Notes under the pieces: generated by a model
Databases searched by the model: none
What the model was told of the DNA's origin: nothing
What the model saw: the letters and a program-made list of their open reading frames with translations, nothing else
Shown here: piece by piece, positions 63,901 to 64,000 of the stretch
Numbering within the stretch: position 1 is the stretch's first letter
Layout of the letters: every line of letters begins with the position of its first letter
Program-made: the position numbers and the translations under genes
Source: Cymbomonas tetramitiformis
Lineage: Eukaryota; Chlorophyta; Pyramimonadophyceae; Pyramimonadales; Pyramimonadaceae
NCBI GenBank assembly: GCA_001247695.2
Contig: LGRX02034672.1
Location: forward strand, 51,424 to 115,423
DNA length: 64,000 nt
Reading direction: 5' to 3'

Positions 63901-64000
63901 CTGCAAGTAGGACAGGAAGCGTCCCAGCCTCCCTTGTTGCAGCAAGCCTTCCAACCGCTGCAACCCCAGCCCTTGTTGCTGCAACAACCCCAGACGCAGC
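60942..64000 (+). CDS. PHD-finger protein with Pro-Ala-Glu repeats, partial
   Basis: Three exons are visible: 60942–61482, 61593–62963 and 63105 onward. Both introns (110 and 141 nt; donors G|GTGAGC and G|GTACGG, acceptors AATTAG and TTCACAG) are phase 1 and restore a glycine codon exactly. Exon 1 has two Cys/His fingers (CRVCNRSFHFSC; CTVCGLRYHPKCQE … CGREEC). Exon 2 starts with a PHD-type finger (CCFICQEDD … CSHCGDFYHNVC … CGRPEC), then eight 20-residue Pro/Ala/Glu repeats, then an unrecognised conserved-looking domain (WPGWAKATLEQRAIFYPRWV … FTICGGPIHGKYATPHLTHI). Exon 3 has a basic motif PPRKKLRS and a coiled coil (VEELTAVLARQEEASQKMLK…). PHD fingers read histone tails, so a chromatin role is likely. 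A one-base loss in a C run at 63841–63847 shifts the frame of the Gln/Pro-rich tail. Confidence 0.75.
61995..62485. repeat. In-frame ~60–63-bp coding repeat of the PHD gene
   Basis: Eight units start with GCGGCGGGAGAGCCCGCAC. Two unit types alternate: one encodes AAGEPAPGEVVLAPPPITGS, the other AAGEPARAEVVVEDAAIAKG. The repeat therefore has a 123–126-bp higher-order period. GC-rich codons keep the minus strand open too. Confidence 0.92.

Overview
This window is nuclear DNA from a eukaryote with a repeat-rich, intron-containing genome. I see no prokaryotic gene organisation. Plausible GT–AG introns interrupt several genes, with phases that match across each join. The window also holds a chromodomain Ty3-type retrotransposon, two small LTR elements with intact target-site duplications, a foldback-type element and many satellites. 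The style (mixed GC, dense mobile DNA, a plant/algal-type EF-hand gene, GC-rich LRR genes) suggests a unicellular alga, perhaps a green or prasinophyte lineage. The species is inference, not something the sequence proves.

Layout. 1–0.92 kb: the exons of an acidic minus-strand gene split by a GC-rich tandem-repeat intron. 1.3–2.5 kb: a tandem 67-residue module, decayed and bracketed by direct repeats. 2.7–6.3 kb: fragments of unrecognised minus-strand genes, a gag-like pseudogene and a LINE reverse-transcriptase fragment. 7.9–13.2 kb: a nearly complete Ty3/chromovirus on the minus strand (gag, protease, RT–RNase H–integrase–chromodomain) with an 84-nt intron inside the integrase. 13.2–17.2 kb: AT-rich non-coding DNA. 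17.2–19.7 kb: a phage-type Dam adenine methyltransferase gene followed by an unrecognised spliced gene. 19.7–21.1 kb: minisatellites. 23.0–28.5 kb: a 12-exon minus-strand gene for a protein with MgtE_N-like helical repeats and a C-terminal membrane anchor. 30.1–30.9 kb: a small three-exon EF-hand gene. 34.4–36.8 kb: a foldback element whose inverted arms are tandem arrays. 38.8–44.7 kb: a single-exon 1975-residue F-box–LRR–WD40 protein.

45.1–52.3 kb is a nested stack. An approximately 2.1-kb DNA transposon with 26-bp perfect terminal inverted repeats has been split by a 1.76-kb TRIM-like LTR element (identical 251-bp LTRs, TSD CGTAT). It was split again by a 3.3-kb gag-only LTR element (243-bp LTRs, TSD GAAAG). 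52.3–55.6 kb is a patchwork of short tandem and dispersed repeats.

55.6–64 kb is the most interesting segment. A gene for a 1091-residue DDE-transposase-like protein (minus) and a spliced gene for a PHD-finger protein (plus, running off the window) diverge from a common intergenic region. That region carries seven copies of a 104-bp repeat, six of them with a perfect TGACGTCA site. A 173-bp satellite lies at the transposase gene's 3' side. Together they may form a large two-gene transposon with a shared repeat promoter. I cannot see its right end.
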